A stretch of DNA of 64,000 nucleotides, from positions 310,001 through 374,000 of the forward strand of contig CP016269.1 of the NCBI GenBank assembly GCA_001880285.1, given 5' to 3'. Of the stretch, positions 26,307 through 34,139 are shown piece by piece. Each line of letters begins with the position of its first letter. Position 1 is the first letter of the stretch. This DNA is from Flavobacteriaceae bacterium UJ101 (GTDB taxonomy: Bacteria > Bacteroidota > Bacteroidia > Flavobacteriales > UJ101). Both the position numbers and the translations under genes were made by a program. The notes beneath the pieces were generated by a model. It was given only the letters and a program-made list of their open reading frames with translations. It was not told the origin of the DNA and searched no databases.

Positions 26307-27330
26307 AATCTATATCCTCTTTTTGTAATCGATCTCCCAAAAAAAGATCTTTTTTCACTTTTTTACCTATAATAACTTCTAAATATTTAGGTGGTAATCC
26401 AAACCCTGGGCGTACAGATCGAACATTATCATGGCTAATATAATCACCTTTTGAAATATTTTTAGAAACATATAAAGATCTTGAAAATCTTTTTCCAGAA
26501 ATTTGTTTAGATGTTAAGTCATAAGTGACTTTCCCCAGTGCTGATTCAGCTTGCCTTACTTTTTCAACCATATCTGTAAATTCTTTTTCATCCATTGAAA
26601 AAGAAGCATCTGGGCCACCTATTTCCTTATTTAAAATAAAATGCTTTTCTATTACTCTAGCCCCCATAGCTACTGACAATACAGGTATTAAACTTCCTAA
26701 TGTATGGTCTGATAGACCTACTTTCACGTTAAAATCTTTACCAAATTGTTTTATCATCATTAAATTAGCTTCTTCAATAGGAGCAGGATAAGATGAAGTA
26801 CATTTTAATAAAGTTATATCTGTACATCCCTCTTCTCTACATGTTTCTACTGCTAATTTTATATCATTATAATCGGCAATTCCTGTTGATATTATCACAG
26901 GTTTTCCTTTAGAAGCAACATATTTCAATAAAGGTATATCGGTTATTTCAAAAGAAGCAATTTTATAAATAGGACAATCTAAATCTTCTAAAAAATCAAC
27001 AGCAGTTAAATCAAAAGGGGTTGAAAAACAAATTAACCCTTCTCGTTTTGCTTCATCAAATAATTCTTTATGCCATTCCCATGGCAAACTAGCTTCTTCA
27101 TATAATTCATATAAATTCTTCCCATCCCATATTGTTCCTCCTTGTACAATAAAATCATCTTTTGAAGAATTAAGTGTCATAGTATCTGGAGTATAAGTTT
27201 GCATCTTTATTGCATCTGCTCCAGCTCTCTTCGCAGCTCTAATTGTTTCTTTAGCAATATTAATATCACCTCCATGATTAGCTGACAATTCTGCTATTAT
27301 AAATACTTTATCAGACATATTTTTATTCAT
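26296..27330 (-). CDS. pseI: pseudaminic acid synthase
   Basis: 344-residue enzyme of the NeuB family. It condenses 2,4-diacetamido-2,4,6-trideoxy-L-altrose with phosphoenolpyruvate to give pseudaminic acid. The N-terminal TIM barrel (AELSANHGGDINIAKETI; IKMQTYTPDTMTL; CFSTPFDLTAVDFL) is followed by the C-terminal antifreeze-like SAF domain (about 285-344) with VRPGFGLPPKYL, the PseI-type version. QTYTPDTMT and the SAF signature favour PseI over NeuB or LegI. It overlaps its neighbours on both sides (8 and 11 bases). Confidence 0.93.
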   Translation of the reverse strand: MNKNMSDKVFIIAELSANHGGDINIAKETIRAAKRAGADAIKMQTYTPDTMTLNSSKDDFIVQGGTIWDGKNLYELYEEASLPWEWHKELFDEAKREGLICFSTPFDLTAVDFLEDLDCPIYKIASFEITDIPLLKYVASKGKPVIISTGIADYNDIKLAVETCREEGCTDITLLKCTSSYPAPIEEANLMMIKQFGKDFNVKVGLSDHTLGSLIPVLSVAMGARVIEKHFILNKEIGGPDASFSMDEKEFTDMVEKVRQAESALGKVTYDLTSKQISGKRFSRSLYVSKNISKGDYISHDNVRSVRPGFGLPPKYLEVIIGKKVKKDLFLGDRLQKEDIDYDF

Positions 27331-28018
27331 TCTCTTTTTTTTGATTAATTATTATTTTTGCATCTGCAATAATTGTTTGGTCTGCTTTTAAAGAAGCTCT
27401 AGTAAATTCTATTTTAAAATTATCTGTTTTAATATAAGCTTTAGGATACCCTTCTGCATCTAACATTCTTATATAATCATATATTCTCTCTATATCTGAA
27501 AATGATGTTATATCGCTCTGATTTGCCACTCTCCTTTTAAACTCTACAATTTTTCCTTTCTGCTCAATAGGATTCAAATCTTTTTCAATGATTTCTTTAA
27601 TCATTGTTTTAATTAAATTATTAGATCGATAAAAGATTTCTTCAGCAGTACCATAAAGTGATAAATCTTTTTTTAAATAGATTGGTCCTCCATCTAATTC
27701 TTTAACAACTTTTAGTGCTGATATTTTTGTTTCTTTAAATCCTCTATCTATTAAGTTTTGCAATGGACTCCCTCCTCTTCCAAATGGTAAATCAGTCATA
27801 TGGAATACAACACATTCAAAATTAGCAAAAATTTCCTCAGGAATTATATAAGACCAATGAGGAATGAAAATTTTATCTATTCTACTATCTACTAAGTTTT
27901 TATATGTAAAATCTTTCTTTTCACGAATAAAGACCCATTCTATGTTATCAGAAGATAGTTCTTCTACTAAACTTTTATTCCACTTTTTCTCAGATAGTAT
28001 AGCAAACTTTCTTTTCAT
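27323..28018 (-). CDS. formyltransferase-family protein (sugar N-formyltransferase candidate)
   Basis: 231 residues related to methionyl-tRNA formyltransferase (PF00551 fold). VVFHMTDLPFGRGGSPLQNL (about 70-89) holds the catalytic histidine (His73) and the P-x-x-RGG loop; ELDGGPIY (about 107-114) holds the catalytic aspartate. It is far shorter than tRNA formyltransferase and lacks its C-terminal tRNA domain. It lies between pseH and pseI, so I infer formylation of an amine on the pseudaminic-acid precursor or product with N10-formyl-tetrahydrofolate. The Asn normally two residues before the catalytic His appears replaced by Val71, which is worth checking. Confidence 0.75.
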   Translation of the reverse strand: MKRKFAILSEKKWNKSLVEELSSDNIEWVFIREKKDFTYKNLVDSRIDKIFIPHWSYIIPEEIFANFECVVFHMTDLPFGRGGSPLQNLIDRGFKETKISALKVVKELDGGPIYLKKDLSLYGTAEEIFYRSNNLIKTMIKEIIEKDLNPIEQKGKIVEFKRRVANQSDITSFSDIERIYDYIRMLDAEGYPKAYIKTDNFKIEFTRASLKADQTIIADAKIIINQKKENE

Positions 28019-28053
28019 ATTATTTTAAATTTAAATCAAACATTTATTCAATT

Positions 28054-28557
28054 TTATATTTTTAATAAAAGTTCATAATTATTTGAATTTTCTTTTACAA
28101 CCTTAAAATTAAATTGATAATGAAGAGTCAATGACTTTACATTATCCTTTAAAACTTCTGCTTTTATTTTTTTTAATCCTAATTCTTCAAAAAATAACTT
28201 TAATGTTGCTGTTAACATTTTTTTTCCATAACCCATTCCCATTAATTCTGGATTTAAAAAAAAACCCCAAAAAGCTTCCTTACTTTCTAAATCATATTTG
28301 TTAATATAAACAGCTCCAATAATCTGATCTTTTTTATTTACTGTCCAATAAAAATTTTTATCATTTTTACTTAATTTTTCAATAAAATCAAAATGGTCTC
28401 TTTCACTGATAATATCAGAATTTGTCATCATATTTCTAACTGATATATCATTTCTCATTTTCAATACCTCCCTCTTTTCTTCTATTGAAAGTTTAAAATA
28501 ATTTTTAAATGTAAAATCTTCAATTATATAATCTTTATCTCTATCAATTAATAACAT
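28054..28557 (-). CDS. pseH: UDP-4-amino-4,6-dideoxy-N-acetyl-L-altrosamine N-acetyltransferase (PseH-type GNAT)
   Basis: 167-residue single-domain GNAT acetyltransferase. MRNDISVRNMMTNSDII is the characteristic PseH-like start of the core, and the acetyl-CoA loop is in PELMGMGYGKKMLTATL. PseH acetylates the 4-amino group made by PseC, giving the diacetylated sugar used by PseG. Position between pseG (13 bases) and the formyltransferase (35 bases) supports this. The acyl group could differ from acetyl. Length fits the family. Confidence 0.85.
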   Translation of the reverse strand: MLLIDRDKDYIIEDFTFKNYFKLSIEEKREVLKMRNDISVRNMMTNSDIISERDHFDFIEKLSKNDKNFYWTVNKKDQIIGAVYINKYDLESKEAFWGFFLNPELMGMGYGKKMLTATLKLFFEELGLKKIKAEVLKDNVKSLTLHYQFNFKVVKENSNNYELLLKI

Positions 28558-28570
28558 ATAAAATTTTATA

Positions 28571-29563
28571 TTAAGTATTACTAATTTCTACAAAATGTTT
28601 TTTATGGTTTTCTTTACTTTTTTGTATTTTTTCCATAAAGCTTTTATCCAAATCTTTTCTTAAGCATTCATCCAAATCGATCTTTAATCGATCTTTATCT
28701 AAAATATTTAAATCACCATAACCATTCACATACCCATTATCATTTAAATATTTAAACATATACTCTTGATTATCAATATAATAACCAGATACCACATTAA
28801 TTCCTAAAGCTAGTGCTTCTATACACATTGAACTAGAAGGCAATATACCCGAACAAGCTCTTTTCATCAAATCACTTACTTCTTTAGAGCTTAATTTGCT
28901 ATATAATTGAATATTTTCATATTTTCTCGCAAATTCTTCTACATCAAAATATTTCTCATTTTGATCATTTAATATTATATTGATTTTATATGACAAATGA
29001 TATTTTAAATCAATAGTCATCTTAACATATTCATATGTTAGATTATTAAAATCTGTACCTCCAAAAGCTATTAAAATTTCCTTTTTTTTATCCATTTGTT
29101 CAATTAATAAAAAATCTTTTCTTAGTAAAGCATTTTCTAATCCTAAAAAAAGCTTTGTATAACTTTCTTTTGAATAAGACTTATAAGATGTAATATCAAT
29201 CTGGTTAATAATTGCATCTGCTACAAAATGTCGATCAGCAAGGTCATCAATACAAACTAATTTGCAACCAGATTTTTTAATTTTTTGTTGGTAATCTGTT
29301 GAAAAAAAATAATTATCGAGAACTACAATTTCATCTCCCTCTAACATAGTAAGAAATTGATTAAAATGAGTTTCATCTTCTTCAAGTTTTATCCTTTTAT
29401 GGCAAATCTTATTAATTTCTTCTTCAATAAAAGAATTCAAAAAACGTGTAACGAAAACACATTCAAAATCATTCCTTAATGATTCTGCTAAAGCCAACAA
29501 ACGTATAACATGTCCATATCCTATATCTTGACTCGCATCAGCACGAAATAAAATTTTTTTCAT
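28571..29563 (-). CDS. pseG: UDP-2,4-diacetamido-2,4,6-trideoxy-beta-L-altropyranose hydrolase
   Basis: 330-residue GT-B-fold hydrolase that removes UDP in the pseudaminic-acid pathway. The N-terminus carries FRADASQDIGYGHVIRLLAL, with the catalytic GxGH-type histidine. VCIDDLADRHFVADAIINQ and the C-terminal GILPSSSMCIEALALGI are the PseG/SpsG signatures. It has no fused acetyltransferase domain; a separate PseH follows. It lies 4 bases downstream of the cytidylyltransferase gene. Confidence 0.92.
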   Translation of the reverse strand: MKKILFRADASQDIGYGHVIRLLALAESLRNDFECVFVTRFLNSFIEEEINKICHKRIKLEEDETHFNQFLTMLEGDEIVVLDNYFFSTDYQQKIKKSGCKLVCIDDLADRHFVADAIINQIDITSYKSYSKESYTKLFLGLENALLRKDFLLIEQMDKKKEILIAFGGTDFNNLTYEYVKMTIDLKYHLSYKINIILNDQNEKYFDVEEFARKYENIQLYSKLSSKEVSDLMKRACSGILPSSSMCIEALALGINVVSGYYIDNQEYMFKYLNDNGYVNGYGDLNILDKDRLKIDLDECLRKDLDKSFMEKIQKSKENHKKHFVEISNT

Positions 29564-29567
29564 CCGA

Positions 29568-30323
29568 TCAAACCTTTTTTTGAATTATTTCTTTATTTAT
29601 TTCAAAAATCCAATGTTCTCTTTCATATAACATAACAATATCATCTAAATTGAACGCTATATTAGGTTGAAAATACTTGAATAAAGCACATTGTGTTAGA
29701 TAATCTTCTTTAGTATCAACTGTTAATCTCAATTTATCTAAACCAGAATAATGAAAATCCTTAAAAAAATTCAATTTATAATGATTTGGATTATTTTTAA
29801 AAAATAGAGTAACGTGTTCCTTTTCTTCTAAAGTCAACTTATCTTCTTGTAAGTTTTCAAAGCAATAACCTGAAATAACCTCTATATTCATTCCTAGAGG
29901 ATAACTAATAGAATAAGTATAATCTGCTTTCTTTTCAATATGATCATTAATTACTTTATCGATTAATTCGTGATGAACACACGGATTGTCTGCTGTTAAG
30001 CGAACAATATAATCATATTTAAATTTTGATTGTACAGCAACAAACCTACTTAAAACATCATTTTCATCTCCTCTAAAAAGAGATATATTATTTTTAGTTT
30101 TTATATGGTTTTCTAACTGATCATCTTTTTTATTTATGGATGTTACTACTTCAATAGCATTAATATATTTTGATGCACCTATCCTATCAATAATAACATC
30201 AATTATTGTAGTCTTAGATGAATAAGGTAATTTTTTCAATATTTTACCTGGAAGCCTAGTAGAGCCCATCCTAGCTTGAATAACAGCGGCTATTTTATAT
30301 TTATGTTGTTGTCCATCCTCCAT
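29568..30323 (-). CDS. SpsF-like cytidylyltransferase (probable CMP-pseudaminic acid synthetase)
   Basis: 251-residue nucleotidyltransferase. The signature AAVIQARMGSTRLPGKILKK (about 12-31) is that of the SpsF branch of acylneuraminate cytidylyltransferases, not of classic PseF or NeuA. RLTADNPCVHHELID contains the DxP metal site. By position it should activate pseudaminic acid with CTP, giving the CMP-sugar for the transferase. Its start overlaps the end of the SDR gene by 23 bases. No second CMP-sugar synthetase occurs in the window, so this one is the only candidate here. Confidence 0.82.
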   Translation of the reverse strand: MEDGQQHKYKIAAVIQARMGSTRLPGKILKKLPYSSKTTIIDVIIDRIGASKYINAIEVVTSINKKDDQLENHIKTKNNISLFRGDENDVLSRFVAVQSKFKYDYIVRLTADNPCVHHELIDKVINDHIEKKADYTYSISYPLGMNIEVISGYCFENLQEDKLTLEEKEHVTLFFKNNPNHYKLNFFKDFHYSGLDKLRLTVDTKEDYLTQCALFKYFQPNIAFNLDDIVMLYEREHWIFEINKEIIQKKV

Positions 30324-31074
30324 CTACAGCTATATTTTGACCTGTTACATAATTGGAACTATCACTCGATAAAAAAACACAAACTCCTTGTAATTCTTCA
30401 GGACTTCCAATTCTTCCTAATAATGTTTTGGCTGACAAATTGGTTATAAAGGTTTCTGATTTTTGTACTTCTATTGAAGGGAAAGGTCCTGGGGAAATAG
30501 CATTAACACAAATATTTTCTCTTCCTAATAATGAAGCAAAATACTTAGTCAATTGGATAACACCTGCCTTTGCTGCTCCATATTGGGGTGGATTCAAAAA
30601 CATCTCATTATCTTTATACACTTTAAAATCCGGAGAAACCATACCATACATAGATGCTATATTTATTATTTTTCCTTTTCCTTGTTTTCTAAAAATAGGT
30701 ATAATAGATTTAATACATTTATGAACGCTATCTAAAGTTCCTTCTATCCCTATTCTAAAGGCATCATCATCAAAATCATCCATTTCTCCTCCTGCAATAG
30801 CATAAAAAGCATTGTTTATGAGTACATCTATTTTACCATACTTCTTTTCTATATCTAAAAAAATATTTTTGATAGTCGTAGAAGACGAACTTATATCAAA
30901 TTTTTCAAAATCTGGTTTGTCTAATTCATTTTTAAAAACATCATCAAATCGTTCTTTTGATCTTCCTAAAACTATCACAGTAGCATTTTGTTTTAGAAGT
31001 CCTAAAGTCATCGCTTTCCCTAGGTATCCATAGCCTCCTGTTATTAATACATTTTTATCTTTTAAGTCAAACAT
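30301..31074 (-). CDS. SDR-family oxidoreductase inside the pse operon
   Basis: 257-residue classical short-chain dehydrogenase. The NAD(P)-binding ITGGYGYLGKAMTLG is at about 11-25, NNA in VLINNAF, the catalytic Ser in NIASMYGM, the YxxxK in QYGAAKAG (Tyr about 166), and the C-terminal VDGG is typical. It is not part of the canonical six-enzyme Pse pathway. PtmA of Campylobacter, an SDR next to a cytidylyltransferase in a nonulosonic-acid locus, is a possible analogue. Its overlap with the cytidylyltransferase gene argues for a role in the same pathway, but the reaction is unknown. Confidence 0.85.
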   Translation of the reverse strand: MFDLKDKNVLITGGYGYLGKAMTLGLLKQNATVIVLGRSKERFDDVFKNELDKPDFEKFDISSSSTTIKNIFLDIEKKYGKIDVLINNAFYAIAGGEMDDFDDDAFRIGIEGTLDSVHKCIKSIIPIFRKQGKGKIINIASMYGMVSPDFKVYKDNEMFLNPPQYGAAKAGVIQLTKYFASLLGRENICVNAISPGPFPSIEVQKSETFITNLSAKTLLGRIGSPEELQGVCVFLSSDSSNYVTGQNIAVDGGWTTT

Positions 31075-31080
31075 TACTAT

Positions 31081-31947
31081 CTATTTTAAAATCCAATTAG
31101 AAGGATTTATATATTTCTCATCATCTATAGAAAACTTTTCAAAATCTATATTCTTAAGGATTTCCAGATCAATTTTATTTAATTCTTCAACATTTTCCTT
31201 TAATTGATCCAGACTATTAACACCAATTACCAGTTTATCTACAAAACTATTTTTAATGATAAAGTATAGCGCTAAAAGAGTAGGTGAAACTCCATAATCA
31301 TTAGCTGTTCGATGAAAGTCAACTATTTTTTCTTTTACAGGTGAAAAAAAAGGAGGAATATCATCCTCATTCATAAAAATTAATCCTTGAGAAAAAACAG
31401 ACCTAACATGAACCTCAATATTCTTTTTATTTAAAATTTCTAAATAAGGAATGAATTTCTGATTAAAAATATTTATTGGAATTTGAATTAAATCAAATTT
31501 AACATTATCATTTAATAGAGTTAATAAATCATCTACTGAGTACAATGAGAACCCTATTTTTTGGACTAATCCTTCATTTTTCAAGCTCATCATTTCATCA
31601 AAACTCTGAGTATCATTTAAATATATACTAAAATTATGAAATAAATAGCCATAAATCATTCTTTGCTTTAATCTGTCAATAGAATCTTTAAATTCTTTAT
31701 CAACTCCTTTACTTCCTGAATATTTAGTTATAATTTTATAATCATTTGAAATAGGAATATTACCTATGACCTGTTCACTATCTCCATATGCATATGCAGT
31801 ATCTAAGGTATTAATACCAACTTCTTTAGCAAATGTTAAAATATCATTTACTTCATTAGCATTTGTCTTGCCATGAGTATTACTTATACCATAATTTATT
31901 CCAAATTGAACAGTTCCTAATGCTATTTTATCATTATAACAACTCAT
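31081..31947 (-). CDS. aldo/keto reductase inside the pse operon
   Basis: 288-residue member of the aldo/keto reductase superfamily. The N-terminus ALGTVQFGINYGISN, the catalytic region INTLDTAYAYGDSE (with Asp and Tyr) and the C-terminal LVIGVNSLDQLKEN for NADPH binding are visible. Like the SDR next to it (6 bases), it is additional to the standard pseudaminic-acid pathway and overlaps pseC by 14 bases. It may reduce a keto intermediate or alter a side chain of the nonulosonic acid. Its substrate is not predictable. Confidence 0.85.
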   Translation of the reverse strand: MSCYNDKIALGTVQFGINYGISNTHGKTNANEVNDILTFAKEVGINTLDTAYAYGDSEQVIGNIPISNDYKIITKYSGSKGVDKEFKDSIDRLKQRMIYGYLFHNFSIYLNDTQSFDEMMSLKNEGLVQKIGFSLYSVDDLLTLLNDNVKFDLIQIPINIFNQKFIPYLEILNKKNIEVHVRSVFSQGLIFMNEDDIPPFFSPVKEKIVDFHRTANDYGVSPTLLALYFIIKNSFVDKLVIGVNSLDQLKENVEELNKIDLEILKNIDFEKFSIDDEKYINPSNWILK

Positions 31948-33088
31948 AAAAACTTAATACTCTATCAATTACATAGTTCTGTTCTTCATCAGTTAAAGAT
32001 GGATACATAGGTAAACTAATACATCTTTCATAATATTTTTCTGAATTAGATAAATCTGCTCCATCATAGCCTATTGCTTTATAATAAGGCAGAGTATGAA
32101 CTGGAATATAGTGTATTTGAGCATATATGTTATTTTCTTTCAAATAATCATACATTTTTTTTCTATCATCTACTTCAATAACAAATAAATGATGTGCATT
32201 ATACATTCCTTCAGGTAAAGATTGATACTTTATTTTCCCTTCAAATGCTTTCTTATATACTTGTGCTATTTCGTTTCGTTTCTTGACACCACTTTCATTC
32301 TTAAAAAGCTGACTAATTCCTAATGCTGATTGAAAGTCTGTTAAACGGTAATTATATCCTAATGTTTTCATTTCATAATACCATCCTCCATGGTTTTCTT
32401 CCATATTTTCTTTTGTAATACCATGGGTACGAAGCAACAATAATTTTTCATATAAACTTTTAGAGTTTGTTGTGATCATTCCTCCTTCTCCACAAGCTAT
32501 ATGTTTAACTGGATGAAAAGAAAAAATACTTAAATCAGCATATTGACCATTCCCACACATTTGTTTTTCTCCCTTAGAATCCAAAAAATAACCTCCAGGA
32601 GCATGGCATGCATCTTCAATAACCCATAAGTCATGCTCATTGGCTAATTCTTTAAATGCCTCTAAATTTACTGGTAATCCTCCAAAATCAACAGGGATTA
32701 TCCCTTTAAAAAAACCTTTAGGTTTACTTTCAATAAGTTTTCTTACTGATTCTATATCTAATATATAAGTTTCTGGATTAATATCAGCAAACCAAACTTC
32801 TCCTTCTACATATCGAATACAATTTGCACTTGCTGCAAAAGTTATAGGAGTTGTAATAACTCTATCCCCTTTCTCTAATCCTAATGCTAAAACAGACAAA
32901 TGTAACCCGGCTGTTGCATTATTAACAGAGACAGCATATTCTGCTCCAACATATTTAGCAAACTTATCTTCAAACTCCTTGACCTTAGGCCCTTGCGTTA
33001 AATAATCAGCCTGTAGAGTTTCAATTACAGCTTTTATATCATCTTCTTCTATTGATTGACGACCGTATGGAATTGCTTTTTCTATCAT
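31934..33088 (-). CDS. pseC: UDP-4-amino-4,6-dideoxy-N-acetyl-beta-L-altrosamine transaminase
   Basis: 384-residue PLP-dependent aminotransferase, second step of the pseudaminic-acid pathway. AIPYGRQSIEEDDIKAVIE, SVNNATAGLHLS, ITTPITFAASANCI and the PLP-lysine block SIFSFHPVKHIACGEGG (Lys195) match PseC. Length is normal. It overlaps pseB by 4 bases and the aldo/keto reductase gene by 14, as expected for a coupled operon. Confusion with other DegT-family aminotransferases is unlikely because pseB precedes it directly. Confidence 0.94.
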   Translation of the reverse strand: MIEKAIPYGRQSIEEDDIKAVIETLQADYLTQGPKVKEFEDKFAKYVGAEYAVSVNNATAGLHLSVLALGLEKGDRVITTPITFAASANCIRYVEGEVWFADINPETYILDIESVRKLIESKPKGFFKGIIPVDFGGLPVNLEAFKELANEHDLWVIEDACHAPGGYFLDSKGEKQMCGNGQYADLSIFSFHPVKHIACGEGGMITTNSKSLYEKLLLLRTHGITKENMEENHGGWYYEMKTLGYNYRLTDFQSALGISQLFKNESGVKKRNEIAQVYKKAFEGKIKYQSLPEGMYNAHHLFVIEVDDRKKMYDYLKENNIYAQIHYIPVHTLPYYKAIGYDGADLSNSEKYYERCISLPMYPSLTDEEQNYVIDRVLSFYELL

Positions 33089-34101
33089 AACACTTCAAAA
33101 TTTGAGTCTACATGTTCTTTTATCAAACTTCTCAATCCTTCTACCGTCTCCCATTCTTCATTATTTCCTGAATTATATATAAATCCGATAGGAACTTGTT
33201 TAGCATTAAACTCTTTAATAAAATCTTTTAAATCCCAATTAGCCACTGTTGGCAAAATAGTATAATATTTTCCTAAATCATAAGTATAAAATGAGTCTGA
33301 ACTAGCAATCATTTCTTCATGTAATTTCTCTCCAGGTCTAATTCCTACAACTCTATGCTCAATATTAGGTGCAATCGCTTTTGCCACATCTGTTATTTTA
33401 TATGAAGGGATTTTAGGTATAAAAATCTCTCCTCCCCAAGCATGTTCTAAAGCGTGTAAAACCATATCTACACCACCATCCAAAGAGATATTAAATCGGG
33501 TCATTTCTAAATCTGTTATCGGTAAAAACCCTTCTTCTCTCTTTTTTATAAAAAATGGTATTACGGAACCATTTGATCCCATAACATTTCCATAGCGTAC
33601 TACTGAAAATCTGATATCATTCCACCCTTTTATATTATTAGCTGCTACGAATAATTTATCTGAAGTCAATTTGGTTGCACCATATAAATTAATAGGTGCG
33701 CATGCTTTATCGGTTGATAAGGCCACCACTCGTTCTACATTTGTTTCTAAACAAGCATGTATTACGTTTTCGGCTCCATTAACATTAGTTTTAATACATT
33801 CTGATGGGTTATATTCTGCTAAATGAACGTGCTTCATTGCTGCTGCATGAATCACATAATCAATATCTTTCATTGCTCTTACCAAACGTTCTTTATCTCT
33901 TACATCTCCAATAAAGAAACGAATAGCAGGATATTTATCTAAAGGAAATTCTTGAGCCATTACGAATTGTTTCTGCTCATCTCTTGAAAAAATCACCAAT
34001 CTTTTTACTTCAGGATATTCTGAAAATATTCTTCTTGTTAAGGCTTTCCCTAATGATCCTGTTCCACCTGTAATTAAAATAGATTTATTATTTAGACTCA
34101 T
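33085..34101 (-). CDS. pseB: UDP-N-acetylglucosamine 4,6-dehydratase (inverting)
   Basis: 338-residue extended SDR, first enzyme of the pseudaminic-acid pathway. It converts UDP-GlcNAc to the 4-keto-6-deoxy L-arabino sugar. Seen are ITGGTGSLGKAL (residues 10-21), the catalytic ALSTDKACAPINLYGATK with TDK at 130-132 and Tyr140/Lys144, RYGNVMGSNGSVIPFF, and GEKLHEEMI near the C-terminus. It is the soluble single-domain form without membrane helices, as expected of PseB rather than of PglF/WbpM. It is preceded by a 38-base spacer after the dehydrogenase gene. Confidence 0.95.
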   Translation of the reverse strand: MSLNNKSILITGGTGSLGKALTRRIFSEYPEVKRLVIFSRDEQKQFVMAQEFPLDKYPAIRFFIGDVRDKERLVRAMKDIDYVIHAAAMKHVHLAEYNPSECIKTNVNGAENVIHACLETNVERVVALSTDKACAPINLYGATKLTSDKLFVAANNIKGWNDIRFSVVRYGNVMGSNGSVIPFFIKKREEGFLPITDLEMTRFNISLDGGVDMVLHALEHAWGGEIFIPKIPSYKITDVAKAIAPNIEHRVVGIRPGEKLHEEMIASSDSFYTYDLGKYYTILPTVANWDLKDFIKEFNAKQVPIGFIYNSGNNEEWETVEGLRSLIKEHVDSNFEVL

Positions 34102-34139
34102 GTTATTTTTTAAATTACTTAATTTTATACATCCTTTAT

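Noticed and set aside
30353-31033. Plus-strand open frames opposite the SDR gene
   Set aside because: Overlapping shadows of a clear SDR gene with all its motifs on the minus strand.
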